In this document: positions 1 through 11,600 of the stretch, in pieces
Layout: each line of letters opens with the position of its first letter
Numbering within the stretch: the first letter of the stretch is position 1
Position numbers and translations under genes: made by a program
Notes under the pieces: generated by a model
Told to the model about the DNA's origin: nothing
The model's input: the letters and a program-made list of their open reading frames with translations, nothing else
Database searches by the model: none
Assembly (NCBI GenBank): GCA_038380435.1
Contig: JAWZYU010000034.1
Coordinates: 25,461,404 to 25,525,403, forward strand
Source: Ryuthela nishihirai
Taxonomy: Eukaryota > Arthropoda > Arachnida > Araneae > Heptathelidae
DNA: 64,000 bases
Direction of reading: 5' to 3'

Positions 1-165
1 TTGGATAGCTAGATATCGATGAAATATTAGAATTTAGATATTCCTAATCTCCAAAAAGTTTTTATTCTGCTCTCTAAGGGTGGATTTTTTTTTTAAATTG
101 CAATGTTATTAACAAATATTGCAAATGATGTATTTATGCTGGAAATCTGAATTTTTTTTTAGTGG

Positions 166-562
166 GATGGGTTGGGTTGTGTTGTTTTACCTCTGAGCGG
201 CACTTTTTTTGCACACCATGGGCTAAATGGCCAGGTCACATGGACTCCGAAGGCTCAGAGAAGGTTGGGGGAGGGGACCCACTGGAATAGCCGTTGGGAG
301 ACAGATGGTAGCCTCCCGTCAAGGCCATCCAGCGTGTTCTTTAACGTGCACAGGGTATGGCTCTTCCGCACACGGGGCCACGGCTTAACGTCCCATCCGA
401 CGGACGGCGGCCTTTCCAAGCCCATCGGTGTCCCCTACTGACCGTGGGCGAGGCGGGGAATTTTGCGGAGATAAATCTCAACGCTGACCCAGCTGGGACT
501 TGAACCTGGGAACTACAGATTACGAGCCTGGCACACTACCGACTAAGCCACCCCCGCCCCAG
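166..562 (-). mobile_element. tRNA-derived SINE, full length, minus orientation
   Basis: On the minus strand: tRNA-like head with box A TGGCTTAGTCGG and a box B resembling GGTTCAAGTCC, a body with GGGACGTTAAGC and GTTAAAGAACACGCTGG, and a tail of AAAACAAC followed by CCAACCCATCCC. About 400 bp. Apparent open frames across it on both strands recur in every copy and are not genes. Target duplication is not clear because it landed in another repeat. Confidence 0.9.
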
Positions 563-789
563 GTGGTTAGGGAAACGCCATTTTTTTAAAGAGATAATTG
601 TTTGTTTGTAAAGATTAATTGAAATTTCTTTTTGGGTTGGATAGATATTGATGAAGCATTACAATTCGCATATTTCGAATCTCTCAAACATTTAAACTAC
701 ACCGTCTAACGGTGGCATTTTGATGTTGGAATGTGAAGGTCAAAAGTGTCTATTCGCAGAAATAAGTTCAACCTTTACCCCCAGAGTAG

Positions 790-960
790 CCGTCCCGTGG
801 CCGAGTGGTTAGCGTGCTTGGCTACTGATCAAATGGACTTGGATTCGAGCCCCGGGTAAGGCATGAATGTTTGTGTTGTCCTTACAGCCTTTCTACTATG
901 GCGTATAAAATAACATGCTCCTGTTAGACGTCTGTGGTAAACAGCTGCTTGAGGTTTTTT
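790..960 (+). mobile_element. tRNA-like SINE head of a second family
   Basis: TGGCCGAGTGG (box A, typical of Leu/Ser/Tyr tRNAs) is followed about 45 bp later by GGATTCGAGCC (box B). No CCA-compatible acceptor stem is visible and the sequence runs into unrelated DNA ending in a T run, so it looks like a SINE head rather than a tRNA gene. Confidence 0.5.
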
Positions 961-1266
961 TTTAACGCCCAGGTGTGTGGGAAACGCAAATTCTTTTAAA
1001 GGGAAAATTGTCTTGTTAAAAGGGTTTTCTTTAAAAGGGTCTCCGTTTTATGGGTTTCGTTTTAAGGGAAAATTGGGAAATTTGGTTTAGTTGGATTACT
1101 AATGAAATATATTTTGCATTTTTCAAATCCTCAGATAGTTTAAATTTACATCGTTACAGGTCACTAAATATGGAAACCGTGAAACCTTTTTCGAATGAAC
1201 TTTCACTAAAACCGTGAAAACTTTTATCGAATGTTGCAAGTGATCTATTTAGGGGGAGAAATGGGA

Positions 1267-1560
1267 AATTTCGGTGATAGACGACCGAGATACAGATTTC
1301 GGTGATTGGATACAGATTTCGGTGGTAGACGACCGAGATACAGATTTCGTTGGTAGACGACCGAGATAGATTTCGGTGATTGGATACAGATTTCGGTGGT
1401 AGATGACCGAGATACAGATTTCGGTGGTAGACGACCGAGATACAGATTTCGGTGGTAGACGACCGAGTACAGATTTCGGTGGTAGATGACCGAGATACAG
1501 ATTTCGGTGGTAGGCGACCGAGATACAGATTTCGGTGGTGGACGACCGACAACAGATATT
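1267..1560. repeat. 28-bp minisatellite with internal inverted motif
   Basis: Ten or so units of about 28 bp built on CCGAGATACAGATTTCGGTGG. Several units are shortened to TTCGGTGATTGG. Within a unit, CCGA and TCGG are inverted, so each copy can form a small hairpin. Long open frames on the minus strand come from the repeat and are not coding. Confidence 0.85.
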
Positions 1561-1773
1561 CCACCGATACGAACAATCTGCCACTTTTTCTCAAAGAGGT
1601 GGAAGATAAACAACATTTTAAATTCATGGAACAAAAAAAAAATATTTTCTGTTATTGAAGTACTAATAAAATACTTCTATTTTCATTTTTCCCAATCACC
1701 CATTAGCACGAGTTAAAATTTTTAAAGAATGCAAAAATACAGAAACGAGAAACTTCATTATCTTTGAAAACAA

Positions 1774-2162
1774 ATTGGATTGGATTGTTTTACCTCTGAG
1801 CGGCACTTCTTTGCACACCATGGGTAAATGGACAGGCCACAAGGACCCCGAAGCTCAGAGAAGGTTGGGGGAGGGGACCCACTGGAACAGCTGTTGGGAG
1901 ACAGATTGTAGCCTCCCGTCAAGGCCATCCAGTGTGTTCTTTAACGTGCACAGGGTATGGCTCTCCCGCACACGGGGCCATGGCTTAACGTCCCATCCGA
2001 CGGACGGCGGCCTATTCCAAGCCCATCGGTATCCCCTACTGACCGTGGGCAGGGCGTGGAATTTTTGCGGAGATAAATCTCAACGCTGACCCAGCTGGGA
2101 CTCGAACCTGGGAACTACAGATTACGAGCCTGACGCGCTACCGACTGAGCTACCCCCGCCCC
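1774..2162 (-). mobile_element. tRNA-derived SINE with perfect 13-bp target duplication
   Basis: Same family as the SINE at 166. It is flanked by TCTTTGAAAACAA at 1761-1773 and 2163-2175, an exact 13-bp duplication that fixes both ends of the element: the tRNA head begins GGGGCGGGGGTAGCTCAGTC and the tail ends in CCAATCCAAT. Proof that the unit moves by target-primed insertion. Confidence 0.95.
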
Positions 2163-2492
2163 TCTTTGAAAACAAGATATATGAGACATACATATGAGAG
2201 ATATGCGCTCTTCTAGTTAATCTAGTTGCTTCAGTGGAGGATTTCGACACAGGCGAATGAGGCGATACCCGAGACCTCAAAATACTCTAACTCGATTTTT
2301 TTTCCAGAACTTTTAGAGAACGAAACATTTCATAATCATCATAATCTACTAGTTAAATACATATCTGGGCATTATACTTAGCTTAAAACCGAAAATAGAT
2401 ATTGATTTTTGCTATTTGTTTACTAAATGCACTACAAAGAAAATAGAGCATATTTATTTTTGTTTTTCATTCAGTGCAAGTTTATATTAATA

Positions 2493-2755
2493 CAGTGGAC
2501 CTTCGTTATAGCGCTGCTCGCTATACCGCGCACTCGGTTATAGCGCGGGCGATGTTCGCGATAAGTTCAAACATGTTTATAGAGGTCCGTGCGGCGTTAG
2601 TGAGTATCGCATTTTATTGTTACTGCGTATTGAGTAATTGTGTATGTATTGAGTTCCTGCATGTATTTTGAATAGTGTTTAATTATTGTATGTATGATGA
2701 GTAAACGCGGGTGTTGTTTCCCGCCCGACATGAGCGTTATATCGGGGGTCCACTG
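2493..2755. mobile_element. Tigger/pogo-like MITE, 263 bp
   Basis: Terminal inverted repeats CAGTGGACCTTCGTTATAGCG and CGTTATATCGGGGGTCCACTG, with TA on both sides as expected for Tc1/mariner-superfamily target duplication. The interior is GC-richer than its surroundings and has no transposase. CAGTGG...CCACTG with TTATAGCG resembles Tigger elements of other animals; this is from general knowledge, not from a search. Confidence 0.85.
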
Positions 2756-2873
2756 TATATATTAAATTTTCTATTTATGAATTTAAATTAATGCAAACTA
2801 ATGCATACTTTTTTCCAATCGTATGTGTTAGAAATTTTTGTTGATTGATTCGCCCCCGCCTTCATCTAAAAAT

Positions 2874-3635
2874 TATTAGAGCCCCTAAAAATTATTGGAG
2901 CCCCCTGGACAATGTTTCAGTTCGTGGAATATTACGGCCCACCTGGGTAATTATTGTGGACTCCTGGACAATTAATGTGGTCTCTTGGATAATTTTTGAG
3001 GCCTCCTGGACAAATATTGAGCTTCTGAAATATTATTGGAGCCTCTTGGACAATTATTGTCGCCTCCTTGACAATTGCTGGGGCCTCTTGGACAACTTTT
3101 GTCACCTCCTTGATAATTACGTGGGCCTCTTGGACAATTATTAGACCTCTGGACAATTACTAGGTTTTCTGGACAATTACTGAGGCCTCCTGGACAATTA
3201 CTGAAGCCAACTGGACAATTATTCGGTTCGTGGAATATTATGGGTCCTCATCGATAATTATTGTGGACTCCTGGACAAATCTGAGACCTCTTGGATGATT
3301 ATTAGGCCTACTTGGCAATGATTAGGCCTCCTGGATGATTATTGAGGCCTTCTGTATAACTATTGAGCTTTCTGAAATATTATTGAGGCCTCCTGGACAA
3401 CTATTATGGCCTCCTGGACAATTACTGGGGCTTCCTAGACAACTATTGTGACCTCCTGGACAATTACCGGGGTCTCTTTGACAATTATTAGGTGTCCTGG
3501 ACAATTACTGAGGTCTCCTGCACAATTACTGAGGTCTCCTGCACAATTACTGAGACCTCCTGGACAATTACTTGGGACTCATGGTCGATTATTGAGTCGT
3601 CGTAGATAACTCTTGGGGCTTCCTAAACAATTATT
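2874..3635. repeat. 21-bp minisatellite, about 760 bp
   Basis: Roughly 35 diverged units of the form CTGAGGCCTCCTGGACAATTA. The clearest run is near 3500-3565 where two adjacent units are identical. Because 21 is a multiple of three the array stays open for long stretches on both strands; no conserved protein is implied. Confidence 0.85.
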
Positions 3636-3736
3636 TAAAAGGTAGCTGCTTAGAGCGGCAGATTTTAAGGAAGGTATATATTTGAGTTGGAAAATGAGGT
3701 GTTATCAGTTGGAAAAATTGGGCTTCGAGTTCAGTT

Positions 3737-4270
3737 GCGTTGTTTTTTTTATCTCTGACCTACACTTTTTTTTTGCACACAATGAACTAAATGTCCAGGT
3801 CACAAGGACCGCGACAAGCTAAGGTTCCAGAGCAGCTGTTAGCTAACAGCTAACAGCTGAGCAGCTGAGCCACTGAGCAGCTGTTAGGAAACAGATTGAA
3901 GCCTCCGGAGAAAACCATCCAGTATGTTCTTAAACGTGTACAGAATATGTCTTAACGTCCCATCTGATGGACGGCGGCCTTTCAAAGCCCATCGGTGTCC
4001 CCTACTGACAAAGAGCAGTGTGGAGAGTTTCGCAAAGATAAGTCTCAACGCTGTCCCAGTTGGGAATCGAACATGGGAACTAGAGATTACGAGCCTGACG
4101 AGCCATGACTCAGCCACCACTGCCTCAAGATTTAACGAGACGAATTTTTCAAGCCCGTCGGTGTCCCCTTTCTCACCTAGGGAAGGGCGGGGTGAAAGGA
4201 CAAAAATGTCAACGTTGGCACAGTTGAAACTCGAACCTGAGAACTGCAGATTACGAGCTTGGCTCTTTTA
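3737..4270 (-). mobile_element. Old SINE copy with partial duplication
   Basis: Reads like the family in minus orientation: ATCTCTGACCTACACTTTTTTTT, CAATGAACTAAATGTCCAGG, then the GATGGACGGCGGCC body. An extra partial body copy lies at about 4135-4265. GCTGTTAGCTAACAGCTAACAGCTGAGCAGCTG near 3830 is a short internal tandem expansion written here in parts. Confidence 0.7.
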
Positions 4271-4348
4271 AGTTCTCAAATATCCCATGCTTCTATACCT
4301 CCAACGGTAATGCCTTCATTACTCTCCTAAAGGTTAGATACCAATTAC

Positions 4349-4735
4349 ATAGGGTGGGAGTAACTCATTCGGTGGTGCACCAGGCTCGTAATCTTCATTT
4401 CCCAGGTTCGAGTCCCAGCTGGGCAAGAGTCGACAATTATCTCCGCAAAACTCCCCGTCCTGCCCACGGTCAGTAGGGGACACCAATGGGCGTGGAAAAG
4501 CCGCCGTCCGTCAGATGGGACGTTAAGTCATGGCTCCGTGTGCGAAAGAACCATACTATTGGTACGTGAAAGAACACGCTGGATGGCCTTGACGGGAAAC
4601 TACCATCTCTCTCCCAACAGCTGCCCAGTGGGTCCCCTCCCCCAATTTTCTCTGACCCACAGGGGTCCTTGTGCCCTGGTCATTTAGCCCGTTGTGTGCA
4701 AAAAAAGTGCCGCTCAGAGGTAAAACAACCCGACC
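4349..4735 (+). mobile_element. tRNA-derived SINE, plus orientation
   Basis: Head TAACTCATTCGGTGG, box B GGTTCGAGTCC, body GGGACACC and GGGACGTTAAG, tail AAAACAACCC. Mutated box A suggests an old copy. It lies opposite in orientation to the copy immediately before it. Confidence 0.85.
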
Positions 4736-4852
4736 AAATTACACTTTCAAAGTTGTCCCGAACAGAATTACGATCACTTTAAGATTTTAAGATTAAATAC
4801 ACAATGAAGCTTTTTCGACACAAATTATGGAAAGAAACGTAGATGAATATAT

Positions 4853-5466
4853 TGTTACGAATTAAATGGATGAAACTGAGCATGAGTTCAAATAGTATAT
4901 AACAATTATAATTCTAAAATAATGTAATTTAGTACAAAAGTAGGAATGAAAACATTTATATAAACTAAAGTCAATCAACACAAATCATATATGTGAACAA
5001 ATCTGCAAACTATCGAGAATAACATTACCAATTCCTAAATAACTGAATAGCTCTACATCAAATGACTTCTTTCTAAGGTCAAGTTCTTCAAATACTCTAA
5101 GACTGTAGCTAAGCATACTTCTTTTCTCAGGACCAATTCTTTTCAGACGTCAACCACTACCCTTCAAACGTCGAATTCTTCTTTTCCTCTACTAGTTTAC
5201 TAACACGATCACACTAAGTTGGTTTATTTAATCTCCCGCGCACTCACCAAATAAAATCATTTCTTCTCTAAACTCTAATGCACAGAAAAAAGACAAACTA
5301 CATTTTCCTTCACTCTATATTTTCTCTTAATTACCACTTATTCCCTTTTCTTTCAGTCAAGTTCGTTCGATGTCGTTTGGTGACGTAATTGTCACTCTGA
5401 GGCATACGCGAGCGTTCATGATGTGTATTTCATTAATTCATTGTAGGAAGTTCACCTGTCGTAACA
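4853..5466 (-). mobile_element. Solo gypsy-type LTR
   Basis: Starts TGTTACGA and ends TCGTAACA, an LTR-style inverted terminus, about 614 bp. Its right end, CACCTGTCGTAACA, matches in sense the LTR boundary next to the gypsy integrase remnant near 56343 (CATCTGTCGTAACA), which sets the orientation as minus. No internal retroviral-type genes adjoin it. I see no clear 4-5 bp target duplication. Confidence 0.65.
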
Positions 5467-5603
5467 TTGGATTCCAATGTTTTCTACCCTAGCATTACAT
5501 ACATATGTAGTTTGCGAATTACTAAAATATGTCACTATACTTGCAATAAAAGCTTTCACACGCCGTACTACAGAAGGGATATTTTCGTCGTTAGTACTGT
5601 AAG

Positions 5604-5639
5604 ATGGAGCAAAATTGTGTGTCGTTCCTGAAATCCAAA
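5604..5639 (+). CDS. Possible first coding exon (cytoplasmic tail, 12 codons)
   Basis: An ATG with A at -3 and G at +4 opens a 12-codon frame, MEQNCVSFLKSK, that ends exactly at a strong donor (CAAA/GTAAGT) in phase 0. The next exon candidate at 20413 starts in phase 0, so the join gives a short tail ending in basic residues directly before a membrane anchor, as expected of a type II Golgi protein. No homology supports it, because such tails are not conserved. It lies 138 bp after a solo LTR. Many 12-codon ATG-to-donor stretches could occur by chance, so this stays a candidate. Confidence 0.38.
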
Positions 5640-8600
5640 GTAAGTGCCGAATAAATAATAATATTTTTAAATTTTCATTTAAAAGGGCACTTGAGTAAAA
5701 CTTTTTTCTTTAAAACTTTGACTCGTTCACTTTGAGTGAATTTTTTTCTTTAAGAGAGTATTTTTAACTATAGTTATTTATATTGATTAAATATTGTTGT
5801 TAATTAAATTAATTGTTAATTTAATTAATTTAATCAATTTTCCTTAATTAAATGAATGACAATCAAATTAAGGAACACTATTATTATTATTATATATTGT
5901 ACAAAACTCTACGCCTTAGTTTTCAAAGGGAAAAGGATTTGTCTGGGTTCGCAATTTTTTTCTGGACTATCAAAAATCTGAACCTGTACTTAAGTCTTCC
6001 GAAGTCTTTCGCTGTGTGTGGGGCGGGGGTGGCTCAGTCGGTAGCGCGCCAGGCTCATAATCTGTAGTTTCCAGGTTCGAGTCCCAGCTGGGTCAGCGTT
6101 GAGATTTATCTCCGCAAAATTCCCCGCCCTGCCCACGGTCAGTATGGGACACCGATGGGCTTGGAAAGGCCGCCGTCTGTCGGATGGGACGTTAAGCCGT
6201 GGCCCCGTGTGCGGGAGAACCATACCCTGTGCACGTTAAAAACACGCTGGATGGCCTTGACGGGAGGCTACCATCTGTCTCCCAACAGCTGTTCCAGTGG
6301 CTCCCCTCCTCAACCTTCTCTTAGCCTTTGGGGTCGATGCGACATGGCCATTTAGCCAATGGTGTGCAAAAAAGTGCCGTTCAGAGGTAAAAACAATCCA
6401 ACCTTTGCTACAGATCCACAAATCTGACTCGGTGTTGCGATCCTGTATTTGTTCACCAAACATCTGTCTCCTGGTTGCAGCTGCTATTGTACAGCCGATG
6501 CTCACGATCTCCTACTGGATTACGAAAAGTCTATCTCTGGGGCAAGACCTTGTACTGGGCCAACAAACATAAATATTCGGTCACGATCTTTTACTCGGTT
6601 ACTAAATAATGCTCTTCTAGTCACGATCTTGTACTGGGTCACCAGAAGTCTATTTTCGGGTCACGATCTTGTGCTGGGGAACATTCTTGACCGTGTACAA
6701 GAATGTGACCCGAAAATAGATTTTTGGTGACCCAGGTTACAAGATCATGATCCAAAGATAGATTTTTGGTGGGTCAGTTAGAACATCGTGACCCAAAGAT
6801 TGATTTTTGGTGACCCAGCACAAGATCGTGATCCGAAGAAAGATTTTTTGTTGATTCAGTACAAGATATTTGGACCCGAATATGGACTTTTGGTGACCCA
6901 GCACAAGATCGTGACCCGAAGCTATTTGTCATCGAAAGTCTATCTTTCATGAATCATGTTTTCCTCATATTCTATTATTTTACGACTAACCAATGTGCCA
7001 GTTTTGTGACATCATTTTAACTATTCATCGTACACAACCTGGACAAATTATTTTGCATCCTCTGCGAAGTACCATGAAACATACCGGTATGCAAAATTTC
7101 TCACTGACGTAAGTATTTTATGTCACTGAGAATTTGTAAAAAACGTTACAGGCATAGTGAAAAGTAAAGTTCCACATGGGTAAAAAGGCTGATCAGATCG
7201 AAAGAGGGTTCACCATTGGAATGCGATGGACAGCAGCATCTGTAACGGAGATGATGGAACTCAACGGAAAATCACGGGCACAATATTCCAAGTGTATAAA
7301 GGAAACGGCTTTAAAAAGCGTCCACCAATCGTGGCAAATGTGGGAAGAAAAAGACTCTTATAGAAAGGGACAGATAAACAAGCACAAACTGTAAAACAAA
7401 ACAGATCTACAATTATCAGCCGAAAAAGATTACCACTAGCAGGTGTCACAGTTTAATTATCTTGACAGCAATGTAACAGATACTGGTGATGAGCGGCATG
7501 TGATTAACAGACGAATAGGGATTGCTGCGGGACGTTTAAGAATCTATGGAGAATGTGGAGAAATATGCCTATACACCTAAAGTCTTAAATTAGACTGTAT
7601 GACAGTTTGATTATTTCTAGGGTTAGTTATGGTAGTGAAACTTGGAGGCTTTGTAAACAAGATAACAGGAAACTAGATGCTTTTGATTCTAGATGCTTAC
7701 GAAGTATCTTGGGCATTAGGTGGTTCAACTTTTTAACTAATAATGAGGCTAGGCAAATGAGTCTGCAACCTCCTTTAAGCAGCATATTGTGCAGAGAGAG
7801 ACTCCGCTGGTTTGGCCATGTTGCCCGTATGGATAATTATAGGTTGGCGAATAGGGTTATGAACAGTGTGCCTAGAGGCCTCAGAAGGAGGGGGAGACCT
7901 AGGATGCGGTGGGCAGACAATGTCAAACAGGACCTTGTTAGAATTGGTGTACAGTGGCCGGATGCAGCAGATGTAGCTCAGGACAGACTTGCTTGGAGAA
8001 CTAAATTGCACGGTCTGGTTGGACCTCCGTAGCCCATGGTTGATTGAGGATGATGATGATGATGAACAAATTGTTACAAAAGTTGTTCTTTAACTGTTGA
8101 AATATTTTTTCACTAGTGTCAAAAGTTGAAGATAAATGCTTCAGTTTCCATTCATTCTTTAAATATTAAACGAATATTGCAGGAAATATATTTAGAGAGA
8201 TATGAGTGACATCTACAATTTATCGCTAATAACAATTTTTGCCTAAAATATTTATTTTCAATGTTATGGAGCTTTGAAAGTGGCTTTCCATTCACATAAC
8301 ATGTAAGTGTCCGGATGCTTTTTTTTTCTTCAATATAATGTATTTAAGCAGGTATTCATACTAATAGGACCAGGCAGTGTATTTTAATCTGTTGTCCTAA
8401 TTTTGATGACAAATGTTAAATTTACTTTAGCTCACAACTGTTTACGGTCCGAGGCACTTACACTCGAAAATCCTCTATCCAATCAGTCATTTTTACAGCC
8501 AATCTTATTTTTATAATATACTTTCTATTGTAACAAAATTTGGCATTCACATTCTCTTTGTTTCAGATTTTTCCCTTTTTTCTTTTGGTTTTTTTTAGAA

Positions 8601-11600
8601 CCAGAAAATGGGCTAGTTCTGTTAGAAATACCAGGGCATATAGGGGAGCTGCAATTGGATCTGACCATTACCTTGTTAAAAGTGTCTTGCAACTTAAACT
8701 TGAAAAGTGTTGTGCTAAGGTTAAAAAATTTACCTTTAATACTGAAGCTCTGAAAGACTCAGTTATAGCTAAAGCTTATCATGATAGGTTACTTAGTCAT
8801 TATGACAGTCATGGTGTGCTTACTACTGAAGTTGAGGAAGAATGGGCCATTTTAATCAGGCTTTTTTGGAAACTAAGAGTACTCTTTTAGGAAAAAAGGA
8901 GCAGAAGAGACAGAATTATTTAAGTGATAAGGCACTTGAGCTTATTTCAGAATGAAGGAACCGCAGGAATGTAATTAATCAATACCCTACTAGTCCTAAT
9001 AGAAAGGATTACAGATAGTTTAATAAACGTGTAAAGGATCAGTTAGCTACTGATGAGAATCTTTGGCTTGATGGCTTGGCTGACAAAGCTGAGGAAGCAG
9101 TTAGGCAGCACAACAGCAGAGAGCTGTACCAGATAGTTAACGTTTTATGTGGTAGAAAATCGACAGGTATACAAGGATTGAAGGATAAACAAGGTAAGGT
9201 TATGTAGAAGGTGAGGATTCCATTATGGCGAGGTGGGCTCAGCATTTCAGTGCTGTTCTGAACAATGTGGTTAGTTCTACTCCCATTGTTTGTAATGATG
9301 ATAGATGCATCGGTTGCTTTAATGTTGGCCCTATAACAAAGTCTGTAGCTATTTTGGCTGTTTCTAAACTTAAACTTCATAAATCACCAGGGGTAGATTA
9401 AATTACTACGGAAATGCTTAGAGCTGGGAATGTTTCTGTTACCACTTGGATGACTAAAATGTTGAATATCTTTTATGATAAAGGCATGGTTCCTAAGGAT
9501 TTTACCAGAGCAATTATTATCCCTATTTTCAAAAAAAGGTGATCGCAGTTCTTGTGATAACTATAGAGGTATCAGCCTACTCTCTGTTCTAGGTATTCCA
9601 TGATTGTGCTTAATAGAATTAAGAATGTGGTTGACAGTCAATTGCCTGATGAGCAATGTGGATTCAGAAGATAGGGGATGTGTACATCAGATCTTTTTAC
9701 TTAGGCATATTCTTCCGAAATGAGTTTCAAAAACTTTGGTTGCTGGCTTTTTTTATTTCAAAAAGGCTTCCGACTCTGTTGATCGTCATAATTTGTGGTT
9801 GATTGTGAGATGATATGGTATACCAGGCAAGTTAGTTAATAATAATAAGTCATAAGATGATGGTGACTAATATAACTCTTTCCATCTAAAAATTCATAAT
9901 CAACTCTGCATTTGTACATTGATTATTCATTTCATTGAACGTTACAATCATATCATTATCCTTTGAAACCAGATTTTTTTATTAATTAACTTCCATTCCT
10001 CATTTCGATCATTCATGGAAAGAGTAAAATGTAGTAATAAAATAAATTTATTTAGTCTATTTTATCATTAGCTTTGAAGATTTAGCGAAATGTTGTACTC
10101 ATTTTCCAAAAGTACATTATAAGGATTTTTTATGTTTTTGTATAATTTCTCTTTAATCTTTATCATGTTTTTTAAATTCTGCAATGTTCTTTTGTTTTGT
10201 TTTTCCCCCATTAAACATTTTGCCGTATTTAAAGCTATTATTAGCTATCATATTGTGCAGAGAGAGACTCCGTTGGTTTGGCCATGTTACCCGTATGGAT
10301 AATGATAGATTGGTGAATAGGGTTATGAACAGTGTGCTTAAAGGCCTCAGAAAGAGGTGGGGGGGGGGGGACCTAGGATGCGGTGGACAGGCAATGTCAA
10401 AGAGGACCTTATTAGAATTGGTGTGCAGTGGCTAGATGCAGCAGATGTAGCTCAGGACAGACTTGCTTGGAGAACTAAATTGCACGGTCTGGTTGAACCT
10501 CCGTAGCCCACGGCTACTTGAGGATGATGATGATTTGATAAATTTTAATAATGCATAAATGGAACTTTTTGTAATTAAAAGATGTGCAAAACCTCTCAAT
10601 ATTCCTATTTGATGTTAATTTGTTATTATTCCTGGGATAAGTGATATTTAATAATATTGAATGATGATCCTTTTTATTATTGAAATAATTTGCTAATGGT
10701 TATTAATTGCAGAAGATATATTGCAAAACCAAACTATTCCGAACAAAAATATGATCAGTATAGCTAGGTGAACTGTCTATTCTGGTAATCCCATTAGGAT
10801 AAAATAAAGTTTTATATTACATCACTAAGCTATAATTTTCATTTAAGTCCAGATTTTGGTCATCATCATCATCATCATCCTCAAGCAGCCCTGGGCTGTG
10901 GAGGTCTAACCATACCGTGCAATTTAGTTCTCCAAGCAAGTCTGTCCTGAGCTATATGTACTGCATCTGGCCACTGCACACCATTTCTAACAAGGTCCTG
11001 TTTGACATTGTCTACCCACCGCATCCTAGGACTCCCACTCTTTCTGAGGCCTTTAGGCACACTATTCATAACCCTATTTGAAAATCTATAATCATTCATA
11101 CGGGCAACATGGCTAAACCAACGGAGTCTCTCTCTGCACAATATGCTGCTTAAAGGAGGTTGCAAACTCCTTTGCCTAACCTCATCATTAGTTACAAAGT
11201 TAAACCACCTAATGTCCAAGGTACTGCGTAAGCATCTGGAATCAAAAGCATCTAGCTTCCTGTTATCTTGTTTACAGAGTGTCCACGTTTCACTACCATA
11301 ACTAACCCTAGAAAGAACCAAACTATTATACAGTCTAATTTTAGTCTTTAGGTGTATACACCTATTTCTCCACACTCTCCATAGATTCTTAAAAGTCCCG
11401 TCAGCAATCGGCTTTTCGTCTGTTAATCTCATGCCGTACATCACCATTATCTGTTACATAGCTCCCAAGATAATTAAACTGTGACACCTGATCAAGCCTG
11501 CAACCATTCAGATTAACTGAATCACAGCATGCCTGACCAATTTTCATCACTTTGGTTTTCTTCCTGTTTATAACCAAACCTACTCTACTACCAGTCTCAT

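Larger units (their letters stand above)
1..1250. repeat. Diverged repeat of about 450-600 bp, split by SINEs
   Basis: Related blocks start at about 1, 636 and 1082, each with TTGGATAG/TTGGATTA, ATGAAATAT or ATGAAGCAT, and a run ending in TTTAAA(T/C)T. Blocks before them share GGGAAACGC and TTTTTTAAAG. One intervening spacer is a SINE (166-562), another a tRNA-like element near 790. The copies are too diverged to define a unit exactly. Confidence 0.4.

Noticed and set aside
166..562. Proteins encoded in the SINE body (recurring open frames with GLERPPSVGWDVKPW on one strand)
   Set aside because: The frames recur in each SINE because the element is GC-rich and short; they shift and break between copies without constraint.
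1154..1627. Serine/isoleucine-rich repeat proteins on the minus strand
   Set aside because: All three minus-strand frames are open because the 28-bp repeat lacks stops; no start context or conservation.
2874..3635. A CRISPR array
   Set aside because: Units are contiguous with no unique spacers and are diverged; the genome is eukaryotic.
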